From Muribaculaceae bacterium (lineage in GTDB: Bacteria; Bacteroidota; Bacteroidia; Bacteroidales; Muribaculaceae), in contig JAGANS010000048.1 of the NCBI GenBank assembly GCA_017624155.1, forward strand, positions 18,783-82,782: DNA of 64,000 bases, given 5' to 3'. Shown here piece after piece: positions 36,309 to 45,087 of the stretch (the first letter of the stretch is position 1; every line of letters begins with the position of its first letter). The notes below the pieces were generated by a model. That model was not told where the DNA came from. It did not search any database and saw only the letters and a program-made list of their open reading frames with translations. The position numbers were made by a program, and so were the translations under genes.

Positions 36309-38897
36309 TTATTCGGCGCTTGGCTCGGGAAGGGCCGACGCATCAGCACTGCTTCCCGGCGCAGGGGTATCGATTACGGTTGTGGTGATTTTCCCTTGCG
36401 TATTGTCGTAGTCTACTATCACTTCGTTGCCGGGTTTGAGGGCCGATGACAGTATCAGCTCGGCGAGTTCATCCTCAAGATATTTCTGTATGGCGCGTTT
36501 GAGCGGGCGAGCGCCGAATTGCGGGTCGTAGCCCTTGCCGGCGATGAAGTCCTTGGCAGCATCCGACAGTGTGAGTGTATATCCGAGGTCGGAAAGACGC
36601 TTGCGGAATCCCGCAAGTTCTATATCGATGATCTTGAATATGGCATCGCGCGACAGCTGGTCGAACATTACTATGTCATCTACTCGGTTCAGAAATTCGG
36701 GCGAGAATGCCTTGTTGAGCGCCTTGCGTATCACGGCGTTCTGCGCATCGGATTCAGCCTGACCTGTACGTGTGGCGAAGCCTACTCCGGTGCCGAAGTC
36801 CTTGAGCTGGCGGGTACCGATATTCGACGTCATTATTATAATGGTATTCTTGAAGTCGATGCGGCGGCCGAGGCTGTCGGTGAGGCGGCCTTCGTCGAGC
36901 ACCTGCAGCAGCAGGTTGAATACATCGGGGTGAGCCTTCTCGATCTCGTCGAGAAGCACTACCGAGTATGGATGACGGCGCACCTGCTCGGTTAGCTGAC
37001 CCCCTTCCTCATAACCGACGTATCCCGGAGGTGCACCCACAAGACGCGATACGGTGAACTTTTCCATATATTCGCTCATGTCGATGCGGATGAGGGTTTC
37101 CGACGAGTCGAAGAGGAATTCGGCCAGTTTCTTGGCCAGATGGGTCTTGCCCACACCGGTCGGGCCGAGGAACATGAACGATCCGATTGGCTTGCCCGGA
37201 TCTTTCAGTCCGATGCGGTTGCGCCTGATGGCCTTGGCGATTTTTTCGATGGCGTCGTCCTGGCCGATGATGGCTTTGTGCAGGGTGGGACCCATTTCGA
37301 GCAGTCGCAGGCCCTCGGCCTGTGCCACGCGCTGCACAGGCACCCCTGTCATCATAGCCACAACTTCTGCCACTTTGTCTTCGTCGACTGTCACTCGGTT
37401 TTGCTCGAGAGTCTTTTCCCAGTCGGTCTTGGCCTGTTCGAGCTGCTCGGTAAGTTTCTGTGCGCGGTCGCGCCATACGGCAGCGAGCTCGAAGTTCTGC
37501 GAGTGTGCGGCTTCGAGTTTCTTGGCCGAAGCTTCGTCTACAGCCTTCTCGAGGTTCTCGATTTCCTCTGGTACGGTCACATTGGTGATATGTGCCCGTG
37601 CGCCGGCCTCGTCGAGAGCGTCGATGGCCTTGTCGGGGAAGTTGCGGTCAGACACATAGCGGTCGGTCAGCTTCACGCAGGCTTCGAGAGCCTCGGGAGT
37701 GTAAATCACGTTGTGGTGTTCCTCGTATTTGGGCTTGATATTATTGAGGATCACGAGCGTCTCCTCGGGTGTAGTCGGTTCGACCATCACCTTCTGGAAC
37801 CGGCGCTCAAGAGCACCGTCTTTTTCGATGTTCATGCGATACTCATCGAGTGTGGTGGCGCCGATACACTGCAGCTCGCCGCGGGCGAGGGCTGGTTTGA
37901 GCATGTTGGCGGCGTCCATCGAGCCCTGAGCGTTGCCTGCTCCTACGATGGTGTGTATCTCGTCGATGAACAGGATTATGTCTTTGTTCTTTGACAGTTC
38001 GTTGAGGATAGCCTTGATGCGTTCCTCAAATTCGCCGCGATATTTGGTGCCGGCCACGATCGAGGCCATGTCTAAGGCTACAACACGTTTGTTGAAGAGC
38101 ACACGTGGCACCTGACGGCGCGTGATGCGCAGTGCCAAACCCTCGACGATGGCCGATTTACCTACGCCGGGTTCGCCGATAAGCACAGGGTTGTTCTTTT
38201 TGCGTCGGCTCAGTATCTGTGCGAGTCGTTCGATTTCGGTTTCGCGGCCCACAACCGGGTCGAGTCGCCCCTCCTGTGCGGCTTTGGTCATGTCGTGGCC
38301 AAATTTGTCGAGCATCGGGGTATCTCCGGCACCCGAGCGTTTTTTACCTGAAGCGGGAGCTGATGCACTTTTACCACGTGGCTGATCCGATGAGGAGCTG
38401 CCTTCGGGAGTTTCGTCTTCGTCGCCGTCCATAAATCCGGCGCCGGCGCGTGGGGCTATTCCTCGCTTTTCCTGCGCGGTGCGGAAGAGTGACTCGTAAC
38501 TGATGCCGGCCGAGAAAAACGGTTTGAAAAGCTCGGAGTTGCGGATTTCGTAATTGTGAAACATTGCAAGTACTACATGTATGGGATCAATATCCTCGTC
38601 CTTGAGCATACGGGCTTCGAGCACCGACAGCTTGGTGATGCGTGCGGCGAGGTCGCTCACGCCGATTTGCTCGGCACGTATCTCCGACAATTCATATATT
38701 TCGTTGTCGAGATATGCCTTGAGTTCGTCGAGCGGGCGGTTGGTGGCCGCGTTGTCGAGCATGGCGTATGCGTCTTCGTCGACAAGGGCGGCGAGGAGCA
38801 GATGGGCCGGCTCCACGGTGGCGCAGTTGTGGCGCTGAGCCTGTGCGCGGGCTTCGCCCATCATGTTTTTGAACTTGTTTGAAAACTTGTTATCCAT
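36309..38897 (-). CDS. clpC: ClpC-type AAA+ unfoldase
   Basis: An 862-residue Hsp100 protein. The Clp N domain covers about 1-140. A Ser/Gly-rich linker (about 160-195) leads to the first AAA module with Walker [11 protein letters not shown] short middle coiled region follows, then the second module with GPTGVGKTH. The middle region is short as in ClpC, not the long coiled coil of ClpB. A VGF tripeptide (about 705-707, in GTGVGFATR) corresponds to the ClpP-docking loop, so it should feed substrates to ClpP rather than act as a disaggregase. The start is the MDNKF ATG at 38895-38897. Its leader contains a 5' hairpin. Confidence 0.9.
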   Translation of the reverse strand: MDNKFSNKFKNMMGEARAQAQRHNCATVEPAHLLLAALVDEDAYAMLDNAATNRPLDELKAYLDNEIYELSEIRAEQIGVSDLAARITKLSVLEARMLKDEDIDPIHVVLAMFHNYEIRNSELFKPFFSAGISYESLFRTAQEKRGIAPRAGAGFMDGDEDETPEGSSSSDQPRGKSASAPASGKKRSGAGDTPMLDKFGHDMTKAAQEGRLDPVVGRETEIERLAQILSRRKKNNPVLIGEPGVGKSAIVEGLALRITRRQVPRVLFNKRVVALDMASIVAGTKYRGEFEERIKAILNELSKNKDIILFIDEIHTIVGAGNAQGSMDAANMLKPALARGELQCIGATTLDEYRMNIEKDGALERRFQKVMVEPTTPEETLVILNNIKPKYEEHHNVIYTPEALEACVKLTDRYVSDRNFPDKAIDALDEAGARAHITNVTVPEEIENLEKAVDEASAKKLEAAHSQNFELAAVWRDRAQKLTEQLEQAKTDWEKTLEQNRVTVDEDKVAEVVAMMTGVPVQRVAQAEGLRLLEMGPTLHKAIIGQDDAIEKIAKAIRRNRIGLKDPGKPIGSFMFLGPTGVGKTHLAKKLAEFLFDSSETLIRIDMSEYMEKFTVSRLVGAPPGYVGYEEGGQLTEQVRRHPYSVVLLDEIEKAHPDVFNLLLQVLDEGRLTDSLGRRIDFKNTIIIMTSNIGTRQLKDFGTGVGFATRTGQAESDAQNAVIRKALNKAFSPEFLNRVDDIVMFDQLSRDAIFKIIDIELAGFRKRLSDLGYTLTLSDAAKDFIAGKGYDPQFGARPLKRAIQKYLEDELAELILSSALKPGNEVIVDYDNTQGKITTTVIDTPAPGSSADASALPEPSAE

Positions 38898-38925
38898 ATA
38901 TAAAAGGAGAGCAAAAATTGTGCCA

Positions 38926-38958
38926 AAAAGCACGACGGCTCCACACCGGCGTGCTTTT
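38926..38958 (-). terminator. Hairpin after ddl, lying at the 5' end of the clpC transcript
   Basis: AAAAGCACG (38926-38934) pairs with CGTGCTTTT (38950-38958), with CGG/CCG inside after one mismatch and a seven-base loop. On the minus strand CTTTTTGG follows. It looks like a ddl terminator, but the clpC promoter directly upstream places it at the first bases of the clpC mRNA. Confidence 0.7.
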
Positions 38959-38964
38959 CTATCT

Positions 38965-38995
38965 CAAAGTTACGTATTTTTGCAGCTATACGCAA
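38965..38995 (-). promoter_or_regulatory. Full Bacteroidetes promoter for clpC
   Basis: On the minus strand TTG (38993-38995), 20 bases, TAACTTTG (38965-38972). Predicted transcription start is about 38958-38961, giving a leader of about 60 bases. Confidence 0.75.
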
Positions 38996-39024
38996 CTAAT
39001 GCGCGTTAAAAATCGTTTAAGCTG

Positions 39025-40191
39025 TCATTTTACACCTTTGACGCCGCCTTTGGTGCCACCGCCCATGGCAAAGATGTTCTGTGCGAAGGACAGTGTTTTG
39101 CCCTCGAGGGCACGGTGACGCTTCAGCGCGAGACGTACCAGCCGGTCGGTAAGCTGCTCGAATGTGACGCCGCCGGCCTCCCACAGATAGTAGCTGAGCG
39201 AGCCGGGGATGGTGTTGATTTCATTGACATATACCTTCTTGGCATCGTCGTCGATGATAAGGTCGACGCGGCTCACGCCGTGGCAGCCGAGCACGCGGAA
39301 GGTTTCGCCGGCCAGACGGCGACACTCTGCGGCGAGGTCGGCAGGCAGGTCGGCAGGAATGCGTTTTTGTGCTGCATGCATGCCGCCGCCCATATACTTG
39401 TCGCCATAGCTCAGAATCTCCTCGGCCTTGATCGGCTCCTCGAGCACGGAGGTCTCGAATTCGTCGGCATCGCCGAGCACCGAGCAGTTGATTTCGCGCA
39501 GCGCAGTGACCATGTGCTCAACTATGAGCCGGGTGGAGAAGCGGGCTGCCTCGTCGAGTCGCCCGATGAGCTGAGTGCGGTCGTGGGCCGGGCCGATGCC
39601 GATCGACGAGCCGAGGTTGGCCGGCTTTACGATCACGGGATAGCCGAGTGTATCCTCTACCTTCTTTATCATGGCATCGCGGTCGGCGGCCCACTGGCGG
39701 TCGGTCATCCACACATAATCGACGACAGGGATCCCGTCGGCGCGGAGAATCATCTTCATTGTTATCTTATCCATGCCGTTGGCCGACGACAGTGTGTCGC
39801 AGCCGGCATAAGGGATGCCGATAGTCTCGAGCACGCCTTCAAATTTTCCGTCCTCAACGTTTGTGCCATGCAGCACCGGCACTGCCACATCGAGTGTGGC
39901 AAGGACATCCTTGCCAAAGAGGGGCTTCTTGGATGTGTAAAGATTGAAATCGCCATATACAGGTTTCATGTACACTTCGGTGAGCTTGCCGAGCAATGCG
40001 GGCAGGTTGCGGAAGTTGGACAGGGTGAGCAGGTCACGGCCGGTGTACCAGCGGCCTTCCTTGGATATGTATATGGGAACTATTTCGTATTTGTCGGGAT
40101 TGAAAGCATTGATGGCCTGATTGGCAGAGATTACTGAGATTTCGTGCTCGGTGGAGCGTCCGCCGAAAAATACGCCTACGGTAGTTTTCAT
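39025..40191 (-). CDS. ddl: D-alanine--D-alanine ligase-type ATP-grasp enzyme
   Basis: A 388-residue ligase. FFGGRSTEHEISVISA (N-terminal D-Ala site), LHGTNVEDGKFEG, SSANGMDKITMK, VKPANLGSSIGI and the metal-site segment YVNEINTIPGSLSYYLW are all present. The HGTNVEDG form and the omega-loop region SYGDKYMGGGMHAAQ resemble a clostridial type of Ddl as I recall, rather than the short E. coli type. It makes D-Ala-D-Ala for the peptidoglycan stem, though the second residue accepted cannot be proven by eye. It is the last gene of an operon with a membrane Mur ligase and an alpha/beta hydrolase, and ends with a Gly/Lys-rich tail. Confidence 0.87.
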   Translation of the reverse strand: MKTTVGVFFGGRSTEHEISVISANQAINAFNPDKYEIVPIYISKEGRWYTGRDLLTLSNFRNLPALLGKLTEVYMKPVYGDFNLYTSKKPLFGKDVLATLDVAVPVLHGTNVEDGKFEGVLETIGIPYAGCDTLSSANGMDKITMKMILRADGIPVVDYVWMTDRQWAADRDAMIKKVEDTLGYPVIVKPANLGSSIGIGPAHDRTQLIGRLDEAARFSTRLIVEHMVTALREINCSVLGDADEFETSVLEEPIKAEEILSYGDKYMGGGMHAAQKRIPADLPADLAAECRRLAGETFRVLGCHGVSRVDLIIDDDAKKVYVNEINTIPGSLSYYLWEAGGVTFEQLTDRLVRLALKRHRALEGKTLSFAQNIFAMGGGTKGGVKGVK

Positions 40192-40212
40192 CTTGAATTT
40201 TTAAACAAGTTC

Positions 40213-41814
40213 TTATTTAAAAGTGTCCGGAAGATCGTTTTCGTAAAGGACAGTGTCGCCCTTTGCGGCAATCCGGGATAGTATGTTTTGTGCGTCGGCA
40301 AAGGTGTCGGCCGTATGGAGCGATTCTTCATTCAGATGGCCTGTGGAGCGGATGCCCTCGACTATGGCGTCGCGGTTGTAACGGCCTACCACGATGGCTA
40401 TATCGACATTGCGGCTGATGGTTTCGCCAAACTGAAAGTTAAGCTCGTATTGTTCGGGGCCGAGTTCTATCATGCCGGGGGTTATAACGATGCGTTTGCC
40501 GCCGGGCATGGCGCCGAGTACTTCCAGGGCCATGCGCGATCCTACCGGATTGGAATTGAAGGCATCGTCGAGAATGGTGATACCGCCGGGAGTGCGCTTG
40601 ATCGACAGTCGGTGCTCCACGGGTTCGATTGCGGCTACTGCGGCTGCAATTTTGGCATCAGGCACACCGAGTACTCGGGCTGCGACAACGGCTGCGAGTA
40701 GGTCGCTCACGTTGCATTCGCCCATAAGGCGTGTACGCAGCGGCAGCGAATATCCGTCGGGATCGGTCACGGTGAATGTTGTGCCGTCGGGCGAATATCT
40801 GACATCAGTGGCTTGGTAGTCGGCGCCGCCGGCGCGCACCGCATAGCGCAGACAGCGGGCATTGTTGACTGTACGGTCGGCTATCTTCTCAAAGTCGTTG
40901 TTGACGATAGCTGTGCCGTCGGCCGGCAGGGCGTCGGCAAGCTCGAATTTGGCTGCCTGTACATTCTCGATAGTTTTGAAGGATTCAAGGTGCTGCGGCC
41001 CTACGGCGGTAATGATTCCTACCGAGGGATGGACGAGATCGCAGATCTCCTTGATGTCGCCGCGGTTCTTGGCACCCATCTCTACAATGAATACCTCGTT
41101 ATAGGGTTTCAGCAGCTCGCGGATGGTGCGGACAACGCCGAGGGTGGTGTTGTAGCTGCCGGGAGTCATCAGCGTGTCGAATTGCTCGCTGAGGATACGG
41201 TAGAGATAGTGCTTGGTGCTTGTCTTACCGTATGAGCCGGTGATGCCTACCACCCTGAGTTCGGGCATAGAGCGCAGTCTGGCAGCAGCGTCGTTGTAGT
41301 AGCGGGCTGTGATGGCCTTTTCCACCGGTTTCAGTATATAGTTGGCTGCGATGATCAGCACATGCGAGATGCAGTAGCATGCGAGCAGTGCCGTCGATAT
41401 CAGATAAAGCACAGTGGCAACAGGGGCATGGAGGGCAAATAGCACAAAGGCCGCTGATACCGCGATGCTCAGCAGCACGGCCACCGAGTATATGCGTCGG
41501 CTGCGGGCCGTCCATACCAGCGGTTTTTTGTACTTGCGGCGTGCAAGGGTCCAGACGCCTGAGGCGCCATAGATGATGAATATCAGTAGTGAAGCCACGG
41601 GGCTGCTAAATGTCGACATGGCAAGGAACCATATCGCCATGCCTCCGAGACGCCACAGTGATGTGGAGTCTTTGGAATCGTTGAGCCAGCCGCGGTAACG
41701 CGACGGGCGATATGAATTCTGCTGGAACATCATGAGGTCGCGCTTCAGTTCGAGCAGAAGATAGGCTGCAAGGACTATGAGCGCCACCGATGCGAGTATG
41801 ATTTGTACAGTCAT
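40213..41814 (-). CDS. Membrane-anchored MurF-like ligase
   Basis: A 533-residue protein with four to five predicted membrane helices (about 1-21, 57-90, 108-130, 132-160) in place of the MurF N-terminal substrate domain. The Mur ligase centre and C-terminus follow. The P-loop is GSYGKT (193-198), with GPQHLESF (272-279) and the carbamylated-lysine candidate K289 in ENVQAAKFEL. N368 lies in GECNVSDLLAA, and DDAFNSNP (416-423) matches the DDxYNANP motif of MurF. Catalytic residues therefore look intact. It lies 21 bases before ddl and 9 bases after an alpha/beta hydrolase gene. The expected reaction is ATP-driven joining of a dipeptide such as D-Ala-D-Ala to a stem peptide. The missing substrate domain leaves the acceptor open. 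Confidence 0.83.
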   Translation of the reverse strand: MTVQIILASVALIVLAAYLLLELKRDLMMFQQNSYRPSRYRGWLNDSKDSTSLWRLGGMAIWFLAMSTFSSPVASLLIFIIYGASGVWTLARRKYKKPLVWTARSRRIYSVAVLLSIAVSAAFVLFALHAPVATVLYLISTALLACYCISHVLIIAANYILKPVEKAITARYYNDAAARLRSMPELRVVGITGSYGKTSTKHYLYRILSEQFDTLMTPGSYNTTLGVVRTIRELLKPYNEVFIVEMGAKNRGDIKEICDLVHPSVGIITAVGPQHLESFKTIENVQAAKFELADALPADGTAIVNNDFEKIADRTVNNARCLRYAVRAGGADYQATDVRYSPDGTTFTVTDPDGYSLPLRTRLMGECNVSDLLAAVVAARVLGVPDAKIAAAVAAIEPVEHRLSIKRTPGGITILDDAFNSNPVGSRMALEVLGAMPGGKRIVITPGMIELGPEQYELNFQFGETISRNVDIAIVVGRYNRDAIVEGIRSTGHLNEESLHTADTFADAQNILSRIAAKGDTVLYENDLPDTFK

Positions 41815-41823
41815 TACGGTAGG

Positions 41824-42594
41824 CTATTTGGACTCCGAGAGGATAAAACGGCGGAATGATGCCGCCGACTGGAAGGGGTTGTCGACGAAACTGAAATGCC
41901 CGGCGCCCGGGAAGGATACCAGCCCTGCGTTGGGTATCAGTTTACGCATTATCTGGGCGTCGCGCATAGGGGTAGCCGTATCCTCCTCGCCCCAGATGAG
42001 CAGGGTGGGTGCCTTGATTTTGGGCATGTGCTCGCGCAGGTCGGTATTAACAACCTTCACCATCACACGGCGCATTACAGGCGAGCAGCGATTGTAATCG
42101 TATGAGCCGCGGCGCGAGCGCATCTGCTCGATTATCTCGGCTGCGCGTTTGCGGCCCACTATATTGGGATACAGCCATTTGGCAAATTTGAAGCTGTATA
42201 CTTTCATATAATATTTCAGTGAGCGGCGCGGCTTAACGCCGGCTGCGTCGACCAACACGAGTTTTCGGACCGGATTGCGCGACGAATACAATATGGCCAC
42301 GCGGCCGCCGAATGAGTGGCCGAGCACTATCGGATTGTCGAGGTTTAGAAGCGATACAAATTCCTCGAGCATCTGAACATATTCCTCCACACCCCAGTCG
42401 GTCGGCGGTTCGTCCGACTTGCCGAAGCCCGGCAGGTCGATGTTGAACACCTCATGGTGCTCTGCGCCAACACGCTCAAACAAGCCCAGGGTACTGCTGT
42501 CACAGCCCCAGCCGTGCATCAGTATCACCGGGCTGCCGGTGCCGGTGTGTCGGTAGTTTATCTTGATTCCCTTTACGGTAATAGTATTGTTCAT
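41824..42594 (-). CDS. Alpha/beta hydrolase
   Basis: A 256-residue cytoplasmic hydrolase. The triad is visible: nucleophile S94 in GHSFGG, D205 in GEEDTATP and H233 in GAGHFSF, with the oxyanion region MHGWGCD (26-32). There is no signal peptide. The substrate is unknown. It is the first gene of the operon hydrolase - Mur-like ligase - ddl and has a full promoter, so a role in cell-wall precursor chemistry such as ester or amide editing is an inference from position. Generic esterase is the fallback call. Confidence 0.85.
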   Translation of the reverse strand: MNNTITVKGIKINYRHTGTGSPVILMHGWGCDSSTLGLFERVGAEHHEVFNIDLPGFGKSDEPPTDWGVEEYVQMLEEFVSLLNLDNPIVLGHSFGGRVAILYSSRNPVRKLVLVDAAGVKPRRSLKYYMKVYSFKFAKWLYPNIVGRKRAAEIIEQMRSRRGSYDYNRCSPVMRRVMVKVVNTDLREHMPKIKAPTLLIWGEEDTATPMRDAQIMRKLIPNAGLVSFPGAGHFSFVDNPFQSAASFRRFILSESK

Positions 42595-42616
42595 CGTGCA
42601 ATGTAAAATAAGACTA

Positions 42617-42648
42617 CAAAGGTACGAAAAAATAGAACAAACATCAAA
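42617..42648 (-). promoter_or_regulatory. Full Bacteroidetes promoter for the hydrolase - Mur ligase - ddl operon
   Basis: On the minus strand TTTG (42645-42648), 20 bases, TACCTTTG (42617-42624), both perfect. The leader is about 16-20 bases. Confidence 0.82.
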
Positions 42649-42670
42649 TAAAAAACCGTCAATAGTCGCG

Positions 42671-44239
42671 TCAGTAGTCGTATATCAGCTCAAGGTCATC
42701 AAGGCATAGCACGGAGCCAGCGCCTCCCGTGAAGTAATCGCCGTATTTGGATGCCGAGGCCGTGATAAGTATGTATTTGGGTACGCGGGATGTAGACTTG
42801 TATTCGAGCTCAAACTCAAACGGTGTGTATGTGCTCACAGTCTCGCCGCACTGCATCCTGCCATAGGCCACGACGTAGCTGCCATCGGGGTCGAAGAGCT
42901 GGCGGTTGCGCGGATTGGTGCGTATCTCGAATGGCTCGTTCTGGTCGATCAGTGCCACCCATACGATGCAGGTATCGGGCCGGTTGCGCAGGTCGGTCCA
43001 TTCAGTAGATACGTAGTTGATCGGTGCGGATGTATATTTGAAGTATCCGCGCATCTTGGTGGGGCGCTCGATGAACGGTCGTCCGAACGACAGAATGCCG
43101 TTGGTTCCGTCGGTTTTCACATATCGTCCGGCAAACAGATTGCCGGCGGCGAGTTTGCCAAGCGCGCCGATGCCTACAAAGCGTGTTTCGAGCTGTGCGG
43201 CCCAGCCGCTGCCGCTTGAGGTGTCGTCGGTGGGGAAACTGTTCGAGGTACCGAGGGTAGTAGCTCCCTTATTGCCGGTATCCCAGTATGGTTCGCCGCC
43301 CTCGGACCATGGATTCCAGACCTTGCCGTCGAGCCACCATTGGTCAAGGCTGCTGTTGGGAACCTGAACGATGCTGCCGGTGGTGAATTTCAGTACCTCG
43401 CCATATACCTCGCCGGAATAGGCGCGTGTCTCGTAGGCCGTCTGTGGCGACAGATGGATAATGCGGGCGTGGAAGCTGCCGCCGTCGACGGTAAGGTCGG
43501 CCTCAGGCACACGTGTCCACTCGGTGTCGCCTTCCAGACGGTATTCGATGCCGTTGTCTTTGCCGGCTTCGGCGCGGCCATACACCCAGGCTACATTAGT
43601 CCATGCATCGGCGCTCACGGTGCTGACATCCACGTCGCTCTGTTCCACGTAGATCGTCCACAACTCTTTGCGGCCCCATGCTTCCACCTCCACTTCCACA
43701 GGACGCATGGCGTTCACATACGTGCCGACGATTGCCGGGGTCATGACCGATCCTTCGGGGCCGAGTTTGGCGGTCTCGATATATATCCGCGATAGGTCGG
43801 CGCTCTTGGCTACATAGACCACCACGCGCTGCCCCGGCACGTCGATAAGTGTCTGCCCGACCTGCCCGCTCACGGTGAAGTATCGTTCGACAGGCTGCTG
43901 TGCCACGATGCTCCAGGGCCAGTCCTGATACAATGATAGAGTCACTCTTACAGGGCTTTCCATGTCGAGCGGCATGGAAAGGTCGGCGCCGTGGAGCGTG
44001 GCGCCGGTTGTGATGGAGTATTCTTCGACCGATACATTGCGGATATCGACAGTTTCGGGAAAATGAACGGTCACTACACGGTTTATGGTATCGATCGAGG
44101 CGCCCTGGTCCTGACCGGCAGCTGTGAAAGTCAGAAAGTTGGCCTGTATGCGGGGGTAGGGAATGTCGTTGCGTATGCATCCTGCCATCAGAGTGAGGCA
44201 CAGTAATACCGCTATATAATATGTGATCTTGTGTGTCAT
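42671..44239 (-). CDS. PCMD-domain lipoprotein
   Basis: A 522-residue surface or periplasmic lipoprotein with a lipobox ending at LMAGC. Beta-rich regions follow (about 20-170), then a fibronectin-like part with WTNVAWVYGRAEAG and TRAYSGEVYGEVLKFTT. A C-terminal PCMD-like jelly roll has AAGNLFAGRYV, FGRPFIERPTKMRGYFKY and YGDYFTGGAGSVLCLDDLEL. These C-terminal motifs recur in the protein at 52911-54050. The PCMD family name suggests carbohydrate metabolism, but its activity is not established. Its start overlaps the upstream barrel gene by four bases, so the lipoprotein and two outer-membrane proteins are made together. Confidence 0.82.
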   Translation of the reverse strand: MTHKITYYIAVLLCLTLMAGCIRNDIPYPRIQANFLTFTAAGQDQGASIDTINRVVTVHFPETVDIRNVSVEEYSITTGATLHGADLSMPLDMESPVRVTLSLYQDWPWSIVAQQPVERYFTVSGQVGQTLIDVPGQRVVVYVAKSADLSRIYIETAKLGPEGSVMTPAIVGTYVNAMRPVEVEVEAWGRKELWTIYVEQSDVDVSTVSADAWTNVAWVYGRAEAGKDNGIEYRLEGDTEWTRVPEADLTVDGGSFHARIIHLSPQTAYETRAYSGEVYGEVLKFTTGSIVQVPNSSLDQWWLDGKVWNPWSEGGEPYWDTGNKGATTLGTSNSFPTDDTSSGSGWAAQLETRFVGIGALGKLAAGNLFAGRYVKTDGTNGILSFGRPFIERPTKMRGYFKYTSAPINYVSTEWTDLRNRPDTCIVWVALIDQNEPFEIRTNPRNRQLFDPDGSYVVAYGRMQCGETVSTYTPFEFELEYKSTSRVPKYILITASASKYGDYFTGGAGSVLCLDDLELIYDY

Positions 44240-45084
44240 ATCACTACCATCATGCCGAAGTTGATGTTGAAGATATTGAAACGGAAGTTGGCGCCCGAAG
44301 TGAAGCGCGAGCCTTCGTCGACCTGATCGGTTACCTGATGTTCCCGGCGGATGTTGAGGCCGAATACACCGAATGAGACGTTGAAGGCCACGTATTCCTG
44401 AATGAATATGCACACGCCCGGACTGAAATTGAGGCTTGCCGTGGTGATGGTGGTGCGTGTGTCTTTAGGCTTCTCGTCGTATATGCGCTTGAAACGCGAC
44501 GAGCCGCTTCCCACTGTGAGATCAACCTCGTTGAATATGCCGAAGCGCTTGCTTTTGTTGAGACCTATATAGTTGCGGTAAAACAGCGATGTGGAGTAGG
44601 ACTGCGTGTAATAGCTCACGTCGCGAATCGAGAAATTCAGATCATCGTCAAAGTCCATCGCCAGCTTGCCGAGGTCGCCTTTGCCGCGAGTATAATTGAA
44701 GCGGATACCTATCGACTGATTGTTGCTGAAGAAGTATGAGATGAACGGCTTTATTGAATAGAGTTTGCCATTGAAATCAATATCGCTGAGTATAGAGAGC
44801 ACCTGAACGTCTTCGGTGTTGAGTTCTCCGTATGAGGCCGTGAGACCGAATCCCCACTTGCCGCGCGGTATGAACAGATAGTTGAACAGCCCGCGGTCAT
44901 AGCGTCCCAGATTTCGCTCGGGTATTACCAGCGGGACGGTATCCTGTCCCACTATGACGGTTTCCTTCATGTCGGGACTTTCGTGTGCGAGGGCTTTGCG
45001 CACAACTGTCTGCGCCGAGGCGGTTCCCGATATGGCCGATATGGACATTGCGGCCGCAAGAATTATGTAACGCATCATCCTCAT
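44236..45084 (-). CDS. Outer-membrane beta-barrel protein (paralogue B)
   Basis: A 282-residue protein with signal peptide (cleavage near GTASAQ). Beta strands such as WGFGLTASYGEL, ISYFFSNNQSIGIRFNYTRG and SYSTSLFYRNYIGL follow, and the protein ends in an FRFNIFNINFGMMVVI strand. Strand order and many motifs (RFGIFNEV, SPGVCIFIQEY) match the next gene, so the two are tandem paralogues. It overlaps the PCMD lipoprotein by four bases and follows paralogue A by three. The role is unknown; a barrel partner for the lipoprotein is suggested by the arrangement. Confidence 0.8.
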   Translation of the reverse strand: MRMMRYIILAAAMSISAISGTASAQTVVRKALAHESPDMKETVIVGQDTVPLVIPERNLGRYDRGLFNYLFIPRGKWGFGLTASYGELNTEDVQVLSILSDIDFNGKLYSIKPFISYFFSNNQSIGIRFNYTRGKGDLGKLAMDFDDDLNFSIRDVSYYTQSYSTSLFYRNYIGLNKSKRFGIFNEVDLTVGSGSSRFKRIYDEKPKDTRTTITTASLNFSPGVCIFIQEYVAFNVSFGVFGLNIRREHQVTDQVDEGSRFTSGANFRFNIFNINFGMMVVI

Positions 45085-45087
45085 GGC

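Noticed and set aside
36309-38897. ClpB disaggregase instead of ClpC
   Set aside because: The middle domain is short and a VGF ClpP-docking tripeptide is present, which fits ClpC.
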